Program-made: the position numbers and the translations under genes
Notes under the pieces: model-generated
Seen by the model: only the letters and a program-made list of their open reading frames with translations
What the model was told of the DNA's origin: nothing
The model's database searches: none
Assembly: GCA_023391335.1 (NCBI GenBank)
Contig: JAEWBG010000015.1
Coordinates: 1-53,546 of the forward strand
Length of the DNA: 53,546 bases
Source: Pseudomonadota bacterium
GTDB taxonomy: Bacteria; Pseudomonadota; Gammaproteobacteria; Steroidobacterales; Steroidobacteraceae
Direction: 5' to 3'
Part shown: one piece after another, positions 43,017-52,702 of the stretch
How the letters are laid out: each line of letters begins with the position of its first letter
How positions within the stretch are numbered: the stretch's first letter is position 1

Positions 43017-43793
43017 ATGGATCGCAAGTACATCGAACAAGAACACATCGTCGATCGCTATCTCTCCGGCGATCTCACGGTGCGAGAAGCACGCGAGTTC
43101 GAAAAGTACTGTGTCGAACACCCCGAGTTCTTGAAGACGCTACCGATTCCGGTCCGGCTCAAGGCCCGTCTCTCGCGCCAACCCGATCTCGATAGCGAAA
43201 CAGGGATGTTCAAGGCGATCCCCTCCAGTGCGACGCGCGCAATCCAGGATGCTGTCGATGATGGCTTCGAGCCCGAAGATGAACGCGAGGCACAGCAGCT
43301 GAGCTATGCGGCAAGCCCGAATCGCAAACTAGTGATGCTGCTTGCTCTGCTGCTGATCGTTTCGCTTGGCGGCGTCGTCATGTATGCAATGCGCGCCAGC
43401 GAACTGACGAAGCAGCTTCGAGCCGCGCGCCAAACCCAAACGAGCCTGCAAATGCAGGCGCCAGCGAGCGTCCAAACCTATCGCGTCGAGCCGGTCAGGG
43501 CGAAACCTTCGCAGCCGACCCTGGCGCTTGGCTGGTTGAATCCGCCGCAGTTGCTGGACTTGTTCATCGACGTGTCCGAGGGCAAGTACCAACAATTCAT
43601 GCTCACGATCGATAACGTGGAGAACGGGCGCGTGATGCAAATTCGCCGTATCGCTCGCGATTCCAATCGGGAGTTGCGGCTGAGCTTGAATTCCTCGGCG
43701 CTCGGCCCCGGGGATTATCTGGTTCACATCGAGGGCTACACTTGGCGCGGCCAAACCGACGATGTCGGCTGGATCATGCTGGGTTTGAAATAG
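43017..43793 (+). CDS. anti-sigma-like single-pass membrane protein, function unknown
   Basis: 258 residues from the ATG at 43017. The N-terminal segment EQEHIVDRYLSGDLTVREAR, with EFEKYCVEHPEFL after it, resembles the zinc-finger-like region of anti-sigma factors (HxxVxxYLxGxL), but without the usual paired cysteines. A membrane helix lies at about 103-122 (LVMLLALLLIVSLGGVVMYA). The periplasmic part has a beta-rich C-terminal domain. It may anchor or sense something across the inner membrane. No sigma factor gene is adjacent. The stop is four bases from the end of the convergent ABC permease gene. Confidence 0.65.
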   Translation: MDRKYIEQEHIVDRYLSGDLTVREAREFEKYCVEHPEFLKTLPIPVRLKARLSRQPDLDSETGMFKAIPSSATRAIQDAVDDGFEPEDEREAQQLSYAASPNRKLVMLLALLLIVSLGGVVMYAMRASELTKQLRAARQTQTSLQMQAPASVQTYRVEPVRAKPSQPTLALGWLNPPQLLDLFIDVSEGKYQQFMLTIDNVENGRVMQIRRIARDSNRELRLSLNSSALGPGDYLVHIEGYTWRGQTDDVGWIMLGLK

Positions 43794-43796
43794 CGC

Positions 43797-46286
43797 TCAC
43801 GTTCGCCGCAAGGTTTCGAGCGGCGACTGATCCACGACCGAGCGGGTTGCCAGCGTACCGCTCACCCCCACGAGCAAGGCCCCGGCGAGCAGACCCACGA
43901 TCCACAGCAGCGGATCGAAGTGATACTTCAAGTCGAGTACTCGCGTAGCCAATAGATAGCCGCCCAGCGAGGCGCCCGCGGCCGCGAGGACGCCCGATAG
44001 CACTCCCAACATCGTGAACTCCGCTGCCACACCTTGCAGAACGACCGAACGCCGTGCACCGAGCGTGCGCAACATGGCGCTTTCGTGGCGGCGTTCATCG
44101 CGCGTCGCCTGAATGGCCGCGAGCAAAACCGTAAGTCCGGCGAGCAACGTGAACGCAAATACGTAGCGAACCGCAGTCGATGCACGATCCATCACACTGC
44201 GCACCTGCGACAAGATCGCATCGAGATCGATTGCAGTGATCTCGGGAAATTGACGCATGAAATCGAGCAGCATCGGCTTCTGCTCGGGTAGCAAGTGAAT
44301 GCTCGTTACATACGTTCCGGCAGTCGCATCGAGCACGCCGGGCGAGAACACCATGAAGAAGTTCGGTTGGAACGAATCCCACTGCACTTGACGCAAGCTC
44401 GCCACCGTCGCGGTGATCGATTCCCCAGCGACATCGTACGTTAGACGATCGCCCACTTTGAGCCCCAGCGCTTGCGCAAGTTCGTTCTCAACCGACACGC
44501 GCGCTCCGCCGTTGTCGTTGGGTCGCCACCAATGCCCTGCAATAATCTTGTTATCTGCTTGCAGTTCTTCAGCCCAAGTCAGATTCGCCTCGCGCTCGAC
44601 GAACTCGCGGCCTCGATCCGAAGGAAACTTGAGGGTGCCGACGGGCTGATCGTTGATGCTCACGAGGTGAGCACGAATCATCGGTACCAAGTGCGGTGGC
44701 GTGACCCCACGCTCGGAAAAGAAGCTGCGCAACGAGTCGCTTTGATCGGGACGGATGTTGATCAAGAAGTAGTTCGGCGCGTCCTTCGGCAAGCTCGCGC
44801 GCCACTGTGTCATCAGGTCATTGCGCACGATGATGAGCAAAAGCAACACCATCAACCCCAATCCGAACGCCACCACTTGAGCGATGCTGTCGCGGCCGCG
44901 GCGCGCGATATTCGCGATCCCGTAGCGCCACGCGACACCAACGCGCCCGCGCAACTGCGATAGCAAACGCACTAGCAGCCATCCGGCCCCTGTCAGCACG
45001 GCGAACGTCGCGATCGCCGCGACGAGCACGTACGTCAACAACTTGGCATCGCGCAGCAGCCAGCCGAGCAGCACGATCAGGGCGGCAAGCGCGGTGCCAT
45101 AGACGCTCAGATAGCGCAGCGGCGGTGGCTCGAGATTTCTACGCAATACCCGCGCCGGGGGTACGCGCCTGAGTTGCAGCAACGGTGGTAAGGCAAATCC
45201 CGCGAGCATTAGGACGGAGGTCACGACTCCGACCCACGCGATGCTGAGCGAAGGCGCAGGCAACTCGCCACGCAGCAGACTGCGTACGAAGAACGCAATT
45301 GCTTCTTCGGCGACATAGCCCAGGATCGATCCCAGGATTCCAGCCGCGATTGCGACCAGTAAAAGCTGCAGCAACGTCACTGACAGGACAAAACGCTGCG
45401 TGGCACCCAAGCTCTTCATCAGTGCGACCGAATCGAGGTGCCTCGCGACGTAGCGTCGTGCAGAAATGGCGACTGCAATGCTGGCGAGAAACGTCGTGAC
45501 CAGTGCAGCGAGATTCAGGAACCGTCCCGCACGATCGATCGCACTGCGAATCTGCGGACTTGCATCGGCGATATCGGAGAGCCGCTCGCCCAGTTTCTTG
45601 TGTGCAGTGAGTTGCGATTTGAAGCCGGCAACCGCGGTCGGCGGCCCCGCGAACAGCATTCCGTACGTGATGCGGCTGCCGGGCTGGATCAAGTTGGTCT
45701 TCGCCAAATCTTGCATCGCGATCAGCACGGTCGGCGCGAGATCCACGAATTGCGAACCTTGATCAGGGCGGTACTGCAAGACGTGAGTGATGCGCAGCTG
45801 CACGTCGCCGACTTTGATCAAGTCGCCCACATTGAGCTGCAACATCGCGAGCACGCGAGCTTCGGGCCAAGCTTCGCCCGGCGCCGGCGTACCGTGGGTT
45901 TCGTAAGCGGTGCCGAAAGGTGCATCGGCGATCTTCACTCGACCGCGCAACGGATAGGTCGGCGATACGGCGCGAATGGCGCACAGCGCAGTCACATCGT
46001 GGTTCAACAGCACGCTGGGAAAGCTGGCGATTTGCGCAGTGGCGAGACCCTGTCGCCGTGCATCGGCGAGATAGGCTTCGGCCAATGGTTGCGAACTCTG
46101 CAAACGCAGGTCCGCTGCCAACACTTCTGCGGCTTGCTGATCGACAGCGCGGCTGACGCGATTCGTGAAGAAGCCCACTGCCGTGAGCGCGGTTACTGAG
46201 ACGACCAACGCTAAGCCGAGAACGCGCAGTTCACCTGCCTTGGCATCGCGAACGAACGCGATGAAAGCCAATCGCAGCGCCTTCAT
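43797..46286 (-). CDS. ybbP: ABC transporter permease, YbbP/FtsX type
   Basis: An 829-residue inner-membrane protein from the ATG at 46286. It is a large FtsX-family (MacB-like fold) permease of the YbbP type. It has about ten membrane helices: one near the N-terminus, clusters in the middle and at the C-terminal end, and large periplasmic domains between. The LRTLGARRSVVLQGVAAEF segment is the typical coupling region. The start ATG overlaps the ATPase stop codon (ATGA), so the pair is translationally coupled. YbbA-YbbP next to TesA is the arrangement I recall from E. coli. The transported substrate is not established; a lipid or lipoprotein role has been proposed. Confidence 0.93.
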   Translation of the reverse strand: MKALRLAFIAFVRDAKAGELRVLGLALVVSVTALTAVGFFTNRVSRAVDQQAAEVLAADLRLQSSQPLAEAYLADARRQGLATAQIASFPSVLLNHDVTALCAIRAVSPTYPLRGRVKIADAPFGTAYETHGTPAPGEAWPEARVLAMLQLNVGDLIKVGDVQLRITHVLQYRPDQGSQFVDLAPTVLIAMQDLAKTNLIQPGSRITYGMLFAGPPTAVAGFKSQLTAHKKLGERLSDIADASPQIRSAIDRAGRFLNLAALVTTFLASIAVAISARRYVARHLDSVALMKSLGATQRFVLSVTLLQLLLVAIAAGILGSILGYVAEEAIAFFVRSLLRGELPAPSLSIAWVGVVTSVLMLAGFALPPLLQLRRVPPARVLRRNLEPPPLRYLSVYGTALAALIVLLGWLLRDAKLLTYVLVAAIATFAVLTGAGWLLVRLLSQLRGRVGVAWRYGIANIARRGRDSIAQVVAFGLGLMVLLLLIIVRNDLMTQWRASLPKDAPNYFLINIRPDQSDSLRSFFSERGVTPPHLVPMIRAHLVSINDQPVGTLKFPSDRGREFVEREANLTWAEELQADNKIIAGHWWRPNDNGGARVSVENELAQALGLKVGDRLTYDVAGESITATVASLRQVQWDSFQPNFFMVFSPGVLDATAGTYVTSIHLLPEQKPMLLDFMRQFPEITAIDLDAILSQVRSVMDRASTAVRYVFAFTLLAGLTVLLAAIQATRDERRHESAMLRTLGARRSVVLQGVAAEFTMLGVLSGVLAAAGASLGGYLLATRVLDLKYHFDPLLWIVGLLAGALLVGVSGTLATRSVVDQSPLETLRRT

Positions 46287-46960
46287 AGGACGATCCGTCC
46301 CGCATCCAGCCGCACAATGCGGTTGCATCGTTCTGCGATTGCATCGTCATGCGTGACGATGACGAGTGTGGTGCGAGTGGCCGCATTCAGTTCGAACAGC
46401 AGCTGGATGATGCGCTCTCCCGTCGCGGCGTCCAGATTCCCTGTCGGCTCGTCGGCAAATAGCACAGCGGGTCGACTGACAAATGCGCGAGCGATGGCGA
46501 CGCGCTGCTGCTCGCCGCCGGAGAGTTGACGCGGATAGTGATGCTTTCGCTCTGTCAGCTTGACCTGGGCCAGAGCCTCTTCAGCGAGTGCTCTCGCATC
46601 GCTGCGACCGGCGAGTTCGAGAGGCAACATTACGTTCTCGATGGCCGTAAGCGACGGCAACAAATGAAAGCTCTGAAATACGAATCCGACATGCTGTGCT
46701 CGGACGGCTGCACGGCCATCCTCATTCAGCGTCGTGAGGTCCACGCCGTTTAGCCAGATCCTCCCGGAAGTCGGTGTGTCCAACCCGGCCAAGAGTGCCA
46801 GCAACGTAGACTTGCCGGCACCCGAGGCGCCAATGATGGCGACGGTGTCCGCCGGCGCGATGCGCAAATCTACATCGGCCAAAATGGTCAGCGTTCCTTC
46901 GGGGCTGATAACCTCCTTGGTCACTCGCTCGGCGGCAAGCACTGGATCGACGATGTTCAT
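46283..46960 (-). CDS. ybbA: ABC transporter ATP-binding protein, YbbA type
   Basis: About 225 residues from the ATG at 46960 (an ATG at 47011 would run further into the divergent tesA gene). It is the ATPase of the YbbA-YbbP transporter and belongs to the MacB/LolD-like group. Motifs are Walker A GASGAGKST, Q-loop VFQSFHLLP, signature LSGGEQQRVAIARA, Walker B AVLFADEPTGNLD, and the switch histidine in VTHD. It starts within eight bases of the divergent thioesterase start and ends overlapping the permease start. Confidence 0.94.
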   Translation of the reverse strand: MNIVDPVLAAERVTKEVISPEGTLTILADVDLRIAPADTVAIIGASGAGKSTLLALLAGLDTPTSGRIWLNGVDLTTLNEDGRAAVRAQHVGFVFQSFHLLPSLTAIENVMLPLELAGRSDARALAEEALAQVKLTERKHHYPRQLSGGEQQRVAIARAFVSRPAVLFADEPTGNLDAATGERIIQLLFELNAATRTTLVIVTHDDAIAERCNRIVRLDAGRIVL

Positions 46961-47606
46961 TGATAAATTTTCGGCACGCAGCTGCAAAGTATTGTTAGCG
47001 ATTGTCGCCATGGCGATGTGTTTCGCGGCGCAGCCTCAAACTCGCGATGCGCCCGCCATCTTGGTGATGGGCGATAGTTTGAGCGCCGGCTATGGGTTGA
47101 AAGTCGAGTCGGGCTGGGTCGCGCTGCTTCAGCAGCGGCTCGCGAAAGAAGGTTATGAGTATCACGTCGTCAACGCCAGCGTGAGCGGTGAGACAACCGG
47201 CGGCGCCAGAACTCGGTTCCCACGCTCCCTCCAATTACATCGGCCGCAGATCGTCATCATCGAACTCGGCGGCAACGACGGCTTGCGAGGATTACCGATC
47301 GCGCAGATGAAAGCCAATCTGCAGGCGATGATCCAAGCGGCCCGCGATGCCCAGGCAAAGGTGTTGTTGTTGGGGATGAATATTCCACCGAACTATGGCC
47401 CTGAATATGCCAATCAGTTCCATCGGGTGTATATGGACTTGGCCAACCAATACCAACTCCCCTTAGTGGACTTTTTTCTCAAGGATGTAGCATTGACGCC
47501 GCAACTGATGCAGGCGGATGGCATCCACCCCACCGCAGAAGCTCAATCGAGATTGTTGGCAAACGTTTGGCCTGTGCTGCTTACGCTCTTGCCCAAGAGA
47601 CGTTAG
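46953..47606 (+). CDS. tesA: thioesterase I / lysophospholipase (SGNH hydrolase)
   Basis: A 217-residue periplasmic esterase from the ATG at 46953, with a signal peptide (MFIDKFSARSCKVLLAIVAM is residues 1-20). It belongs to the TesA family, which hydrolyses acyl-CoA, lysophospholipids and some esters. SGNH blocks are present: GDSLSAGYG (nucleophile Ser), the Gly of the VSGETTGGA region, GGNDGLRGL (Asn), and DGIHPTAEAQ (Asp and His). Its start overlaps by eight bases with the divergent ybbA start, so regulatory signals must lie inside the coding regions. A later ATG at 47010 would remove most of the signal peptide and is less likely. Confidence 0.93.
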   Translation: MFIDKFSARSCKVLLAIVAMAMCFAAQPQTRDAPAILVMGDSLSAGYGLKVESGWVALLQQRLAKEGYEYHVVNASVSGETTGGARTRFPRSLQLHRPQIVIIELGGNDGLRGLPIAQMKANLQAMIQAARDAQAKVLLLGMNIPPNYGPEYANQFHRVYMDLANQYQLPLVDFFLKDVALTPQLMQADGIHPTAEAQSRLLANVWPVLLTLLPKRR

Positions 47607-47643
47607 GCTGCGATTCGCGGATCCGAGGTAGCAACTAGAAGTT

Positions 47644-49335
47644 ATGAACAAGATCTGGCTCAAGAACTATCCACCGGGTGTTCCAGCGGAGATCAACCCG
47701 GATGAGTATTCGTCTTTGCAGGCACTCGTGCGCGATTGCTGCGAGCGCTTCGCCGATATGCCGGCGTTCACCAGCATGGGCACCACGATTACGTACGCTC
47801 AATACGACAAGCTGGCGAGGCAATTTGCCGCGTGGCTACGTGGGACGGCAAAGGCGCAGCGCGGCGACCGCATCGCGCTGATGATGCCGAACGTGCTGCA
47901 GTACCCGATTGCGATCTACGGCGCTTTGCTCGCCGGAATGACGATCGTAAACACCAACCCGCTGTACACGCCTCGCGAACTCGAACATCAGCTCAAAGAC
48001 AGCGGCGCGAAGGTCATCGTGATTCTGGAGAACTTTGCGCACACCTTAACGGAGGTGGTGGAGCGTACAGACGTCGAGCACATCATCGTGACCGGCGTGG
48101 GCGACCTATTGCACTGGCCAAAATCGATTCTGGCCAACTTGGTCGTCAAGTACGTTCGCAAGCAGGTGAAGCCCTGGAATCTTCCCAACCCGGTCCGCTT
48201 CAAAGATGTCCTGGACAGCGGCGCCTATGAATCGTTTGAGCCCGTTTCGTTGTCGCACGATGACATCGCGTTCCTGCAATACACGGGCGGCACCACGGGC
48301 GTAGCGAAGGGCGCGATGCTAACGCATCGAAATATGGTCGCGAATGTGCTTCAGGCCGGCGCGTGGATCGGCACGCGAGCGGCGCCTGGGAGCGATTTGA
48401 TCATCACGGCGTTGCCGCTGTATCACATCTTTGCACTCACGGCGAACTGGGCCGTGTGGATGCGATGCGGCGGCCACAACGTGCTGATCGTCAACCCGCG
48501 CGATTTCCCGGCGTTCGTGGCAGAACTGAAAAAGTATCGCTTCACTTATATGAGTGGCGTGAACACGCTGTTCAACGCTCTGCTCCACACGCCCGGATTC
48601 GACAGTGTCGACTTCAGCTCGCTGCGAATCACGCTCGGCGGCGGCATGGCCGTGCAAAGGTCAGTCGCGGAACACTGGAAACGGGTCACAGGCAATGTGC
48701 TCACACAAGCGTGGGGACTGACGGAAACCTCGCCTGCTGCGTGCATCAATCCGCTCTCGCCGCACGATTACAACGGATCGATCGGTCTACCGATCCCTTC
48801 AACCGACATCAGCATTCGCGACGATGCAGGCAAAGAGCTTGGTATCGGCGAGGTGGGCGAGATCTGCGTCCGCGGCCCGCAAGTCATGCGCGGCTATTGG
48901 AATCGTCCCGATGAGACCGCGGGCGTGATGTTCGGGGATTGGCTACGCACTGGAGACATTGGCCGCATCGATGCAGAAGGGTTCGTTTACATCGAGGATC
49001 GTAAGAAGGACATGATTCTCGTGTCCGGCTTCAATGTATATCCCAACGAAGTCGAGAGCGTCGTTGCGACTCATCCGGGGGTGCTGGAAGTCGCAGCAGT
49101 CGCTCAGCCGGACGAGAAATCGGGCGAAGTAGTCGCGCTATTCGTCGTGCGCAAAGATCCGTCCCTCACGGAGCAACAACTGATTGATCATTGCCGCACT
49201 GAGCTGACGGGCTACAAGATCCCGAGGCATGTTTACTTCAGAACCGAACTGCCCAAGACCAACGTGGGCAAGATCCTGCGGCGCGCTCTGCGCGATGAGC
49301 TGAAGAAAGCAGAACAGCAGAGCGCGAACGCCTAA
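47644..49335 (+). CDS. fadD: long-chain fatty-acid-CoA ligase
   Basis: A 563-residue adenylate-forming enzyme that activates fatty acids with ATP and CoA, the entry step of beta-oxidation. The N-terminal NKIWLKNYPPGVPAEI motif and the length match gammaproteobacterial FadD (561). The ATP/AMP motif YTGGTTGVAKGAML starts at residue 213, GWLRTGDIG-like DWLRTGDIG follows, and the C-terminal lysine lies in PKTNVGKILRR. It lies in the same direction as tesA, 37 bp downstream, so acyl chain release and activation may be co-transcribed. It overlaps the hemE stop by four bases. Confidence 0.96.
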   Translation: MNKIWLKNYPPGVPAEINPDEYSSLQALVRDCCERFADMPAFTSMGTTITYAQYDKLARQFAAWLRGTAKAQRGDRIALMMPNVLQYPIAIYGALLAGMTIVNTNPLYTPRELEHQLKDSGAKVIVILENFAHTLTEVVERTDVEHIIVTGVGDLLHWPKSILANLVVKYVRKQVKPWNLPNPVRFKDVLDSGAYESFEPVSLSHDDIAFLQYTGGTTGVAKGAMLTHRNMVANVLQAGAWIGTRAAPGSDLIITALPLYHIFALTANWAVWMRCGGHNVLIVNPRDFPAFVAELKKYRFTYMSGVNTLFNALLHTPGFDSVDFSSLRITLGGGMAVQRSVAEHWKRVTGNVLTQAWGLTETSPAACINPLSPHDYNGSIGLPIPSTDISIRDDAGKELGIGEVGEICVRGPQVMRGYWNRPDETAGVMFGDWLRTGDIGRIDAEGFVYIEDRKKDMILVSGFNVYPNEVESVVATHPGVLEVAAVAQPDEKSGEVVALFVVRKDPSLTEQQLIDHCRTELTGYKIPRHVYFRTELPKTNVGKILRRALRDELKKAEQQSANA

Positions 49336-50399
49336 AGGTGATACGGCGGACTCAACTCGTGGACGGCTGCAATCATCGCCCCTGAATGCTCGGGCGGTAT
49401 GCTCGGGTGAATGCCGTGGCCGAGGTTGAACACATGTCCGTGGCCGCGACCATAGCTTGCGAGCACCTTCGCTACTTCGGACCGAATGACAGCCGGAGAT
49501 GCATAGAGGCAGTTCGGATCTAGATTGCCCTGTAGCGCCACGCTGTCATGCACTGCGGCACGGGCCGTTGCCAGGTCAGTTGTCCAGTCAACGCCTAATG
49601 CATCGCAACCCGTACCGGCCATTTTGGCCAGCCAAGCGCCGCCGCCCTTGGTAAAGAGAATCACCGGCACCCGACGACCTTCGTGTTCGCGAATCAATTC
49701 GGCCACGATTTGCTGCATATAACGCAACGAGAACTCCGCATATTGAGCCGGCGTGAGCACGCCACCCCAGGTATCGAATATCATGACTGCTTGAGCGCCC
49801 GCGCGAACCTGTGCATTGAGGTACGTCAGCGTGGAGCGCGCCAACAGATCAAGCAGCGCGTGTAGCGTTGCCGGATCGTTGTACATCAATGCTTTGATGC
49901 GCGAGAACTCTCGAGAGCTGCCGCCTTCAACCACATAAGTGCCGACCGTCCAGGGGCTTCCGGCAAAGCCGATTAGCGGTACTCGCCCGGCGAGCTCGCG
50001 TCGAATCAAGCTCACCGCGTCTAATACATAGCGAAGCTCCACGCTCGGATCCGGCACGCCGAGTTTCTCGACATCAGCACGCGTACGGACAGGCCGCTCG
50101 ATGCGAGGCCCTTCGCCCGTTTCGAACTGCAATCCAAGGCCTAATGCGTGCGGGATAGTGAGGATGTCCGAGAACAAGATGGCGGCATCAAGCGGATACC
50201 GCTCGAGCGGCTGCAGCGTCACTTCGCAGGCCAACTCCGGCGTCATACACAGCTTCAAGAAACTTCCGGCTCGCTCACGCGTGGCCCGATATTCCGGCAG
50301 ATAGCGCCCAGCCTGACGCATCATCCACACCGGCGTTCTCGGCACCGGCCTCCTCAACAGCGCTCGAAGCAATAAATCGTTCTTGAGTGGAGTGGTCAT
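49332..50399 (-). CDS. hemE: uroporphyrinogen decarboxylase
   Basis: A 355-residue cytosolic enzyme that removes four carboxyl groups from uroporphyrinogen III to give coproporphyrinogen III in haem synthesis. Diagnostic motifs are PVWMMRQAGRYLPEYR near the N-terminus, the catalytic Asp in AAILFSDILTIPHALG, and GFAGSPWTVGTY in the middle. The length is typical (E. coli 354). It starts two bases after the dgt stop, so it is the last gene of an aroK-aroB-dgt-hemE run. Its 3' end overlaps fadD by four bases. Confidence 0.98.
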   Translation of the reverse strand: MTTPLKNDLLLRALLRRPVPRTPVWMMRQAGRYLPEYRATRERAGSFLKLCMTPELACEVTLQPLERYPLDAAILFSDILTIPHALGLGLQFETGEGPRIERPVRTRADVEKLGVPDPSVELRYVLDAVSLIRRELAGRVPLIGFAGSPWTVGTYVVEGGSSREFSRIKALMYNDPATLHALLDLLARSTLTYLNAQVRAGAQAVMIFDTWGGVLTPAQYAEFSLRYMQQIVAELIREHEGRRVPVILFTKGGGAWLAKMAGTGCDALGVDWTTDLATARAAVHDSVALQGNLDPNCLYASPAVIRSEVAKVLASYGRGHGHVFNLGHGIHPSIPPEHSGAMIAAVHELSPPYHL

Positions 50400-50401
50400 T
50401 G

Positions 50402-51568
50402 CTAGCTGCGCTGTGCCGGATCGAACAAGCGCTCGTACTCGATTATCGCGTAACGATCGGTCATGCCGGCGATGTAGTCAGCGACAGCGCGGGCACGAGC
50501 GTGATCGGGTTCCTGAGTCTGATGATCGCGTGCCGCCTCAAAATGCTCCTTCGGCAGCAACTCTGGACGTTCCATGAACACGTTGAACAGGCTCGTGACG
50601 ACGTTATGTGCCTTGTTCGTCATGCGTAAAACGCGATAGTGGCGGTACACATGATCGCGTAGAAACAGTTTCAGCTCTTGGTGTTCGCGTGCGACCGGAT
50701 CGCTAAACTCCACCAATGCTTGGCTTCGCATGCGCACTTCGTCCACGCTTGCCGGTGCTGCGTCGTTAAGAGATTGTGTGGTGGTGTCCACAAGATCGGT
50801 GACCACTCGATTGATCATGCGACGGATAATCTCGTGGACGAGACGACGACCAGCGACGTTCGGATAAGTGTTCGTAACAGTCTCGAACGAGCGGCCGAAT
50901 AGCGGTACTGCCTGGAGCTCATCGAGCGTGATGAGGCCCGCCCGCAATCCATCATCCATGTCGTGATTGTTATATGCGATTTCGTCAGCCAAGTTGGCGA
51001 TCTGCGCTTCGAGGCTGGGTTGCTCTCTCTTGACGAATCGCTCGCCGACATCGCCAAGCTTGCGTGCATTGTTCAGGGAACAATGCTTGAGAATTCCTTC
51101 GCGACTCTCAAACGTTAGATTCAACCCCGGAAACGCCGCATAGCGCTCTTCGAGTTCGTCGACAACACGCAAGGACTGCAGATTGTGCTCGAAGCCACCG
51201 AACGGCTTCATGCATTCGTTCAATGCATCTTGTCCCGCGTGCCCGAATGGCGTGTGACCCAGATCATGGGCCAAACAAATCGCCTCAGCGAGCGTCTCGT
51301 TCAGATGCAGTGCCCGCGCGATCGTGCGTGCGATCTGCGCCACTTCGATCGAGTGGGTGAGCCGCGTGCGATAGAGATCGCCTTCGTGATTGACGAAAAC
51401 CTGGGTCTTGTAAACCAGGCGCCGAAACGCGGTGGAGTGAATGATTCGATCTCGATCACGCTGGAATTCGGAACGCATCCGTGGTGGTGGCTCTGGATAG
51501 CGTCGTCCGCGGCTGCGCTCGTCGTGAGCCGCATAGGGCGCCAGCGTTTCCGATCTCGACTTACTCAC
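50402..51568 (-). CDS. dgt: deoxyguanosinetriphosphate triphosphohydrolase-like HD hydrolase
   Basis: A 388-residue HD-domain dNTP triphosphohydrolase that splits dNTPs into nucleoside and triphosphate, affecting dNTP pools. The metal site is seen in YRTRLTHSIEVAQIAR and AHDLGHTPFGHAG (HD pair), with the later Asp in NLADEIAYNNHDMDDG. It is the shorter dgtP-like type often called dGTPase-like. The start is a GTG at 51568. It lies 30 bp after aroB and two bases before hemE, an arrangement common in Gammaproteobacteria. The preferred dNTP cannot be read from the sequence. Confidence 0.94.
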   Translation of the reverse strand: MSKSRSETLAPYAAHDERSRGRRYPEPPPRMRSEFQRDRDRIIHSTAFRRLVYKTQVFVNHEGDLYRTRLTHSIEVAQIARTIARALHLNETLAEAICLAHDLGHTPFGHAGQDALNECMKPFGGFEHNLQSLRVVDELEERYAAFPGLNLTFESREGILKHCSLNNARKLGDVGERFVKREQPSLEAQIANLADEIAYNNHDMDDGLRAGLITLDELQAVPLFGRSFETVTNTYPNVAGRRLVHEIIRRMINRVVTDLVDTTTQSLNDAAPASVDEVRMRSQALVEFSDPVAREHQELKLFLRDHVYRHYRVLRMTNKAHNVVTSLFNVFMERPELLPKEHFEAARDHQTQEPDHARARAVADYIAGMTDRYAIIEYERLFDPAQRS

Positions 51569-51598
51569 GCGTGAAGACCCTGTTGCCGATCAGCTGCA

Positions 51599-52702
51599 TC
51601 AATCGAAGTAGGACTTGAGCGTTGCTTCGAGCGCTTGGTGAGAATAGTCGCTCACGACCTCAGCCTGCCCGAGCCTGCGTAGCAATATAAGCCGCACTTG
51701 GCCGCCCACCACCTTCTTGTCCATTCCCATCAACGACATCGCACGCGCCGCGCCAATCTTTGGCGGATTTACAGGGAGATTTAGGCGTGCAATCAATTGA
51801 ATACCTCGGTCCCGATCAGCCGCGGTGATCCAATCTAATCGGGTCGATAGGTCCAGGGCCATCACCATTCCGGCAGCGACCGCTTCGCCGTGTAGCCAAT
51901 TGCCGTAGCCCTGCGCCGTTTCGATTGCGTGTCCGAATGTGTGTCCCAGGTTGAGAATCGCCCGCAGCCCCTGCTCGCGTTCATCGATCGATACGACTTC
52001 AGCCTTGATTTCACACGAGCGGCGAATCGCATGAATCAACGCACTTTCGGCGCGGGCATTTAGCGCATCCACATTCTGTTCGAGCCACTCTAGGAATCGG
52101 AGATCGTAGATGAATCCGTACTTCACAACTTCGGCCAACCCGGCGCGGTACTCGCGGTCAGGGAGCGTTCGTAACGTTGATGTATCGGCGAGCACGAGTT
52201 TCGGCTGATAGAACGCGCCGACCATGTTCTTCGCTTGCGGATGGTTGATTGCAGTCTTGCCGCCAACCGACGAATCGACTTGCGCCAAGAGTGTCGTCGG
52301 CACTTGAACGTAGTCGATGCCGCGCTGATAGCAGGCAGCGGCAAATCCAGCCATGTCGCCAATGACGCCGCCGCCCAACGCGACGATTGCGGCGTCGCGA
52401 TTCATGCGGTGTTCCACGAGTGAATCGATGATCTCTGAGAAAGTCTGCAGCGTCTTGTACTGCTCGCCGTCCGGCAGAATTGCCTTCGTCACTCGGCGGG
52501 GCGCTAGGGCCTTTTCGATCGTCTCGAGATAGAGAGGCGCAACCGTCGTGTTCGTGACGATTAACACCTGGCGGGATGGCAGGTGCGCATCCCAGGTGCC
52601 GCGATCGGACAGAAGATTCGGCCCGATGAAAATTGGGTAGCTGCGTTCTCCAAGCGCGATATCGATGCGCTCGGGAGTTCGGACGATTGCGTTAGTGGAC
52701 AT
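51599..52702 (-). CDS. aroB: 3-dehydroquinate synthase
   Basis: A 367-residue NAD- and zinc-dependent enzyme for the second step of the shikimate pathway. Key regions are DGEQYKTLQTFSEIID, ALGGGVIGDMAGFAAACYQRG (NAD-binding), QVDSSVGGKTAINH, and the metal ligands in NLGHTFGHAIET and NWLHGEAVAAGM. The ATG at 52702 gives the normal length; the longer frame to 52822 overlaps aroK deeply. It overlaps the aroK stop by 11 bp, so the two shikimate genes are coupled. Confidence 0.97.
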   Translation of the reverse strand: MSTNAIVRTPERIDIALGERSYPIFIGPNLLSDRGTWDAHLPSRQVLIVTNTTVAPLYLETIEKALAPRRVTKAILPDGEQYKTLQTFSEIIDSLVEHRMNRDAAIVALGGGVIGDMAGFAAACYQRGIDYVQVPTTLLAQVDSSVGGKTAINHPQAKNMVGAFYQPKLVLADTSTLRTLPDREYRAGLAEVVKYGFIYDLRFLEWLEQNVDALNARAESALIHAIRRSCEIKAEVVSIDEREQGLRAILNLGHTFGHAIETAQGYGNWLHGEAVAAGMVMALDLSTRLDWITAADRDRGIQLIARLNLPVNPPKIGAARAMSLMGMDKKVVGGQVRLILLRRLGQAEVVSDYSHQALEATLKSYFD

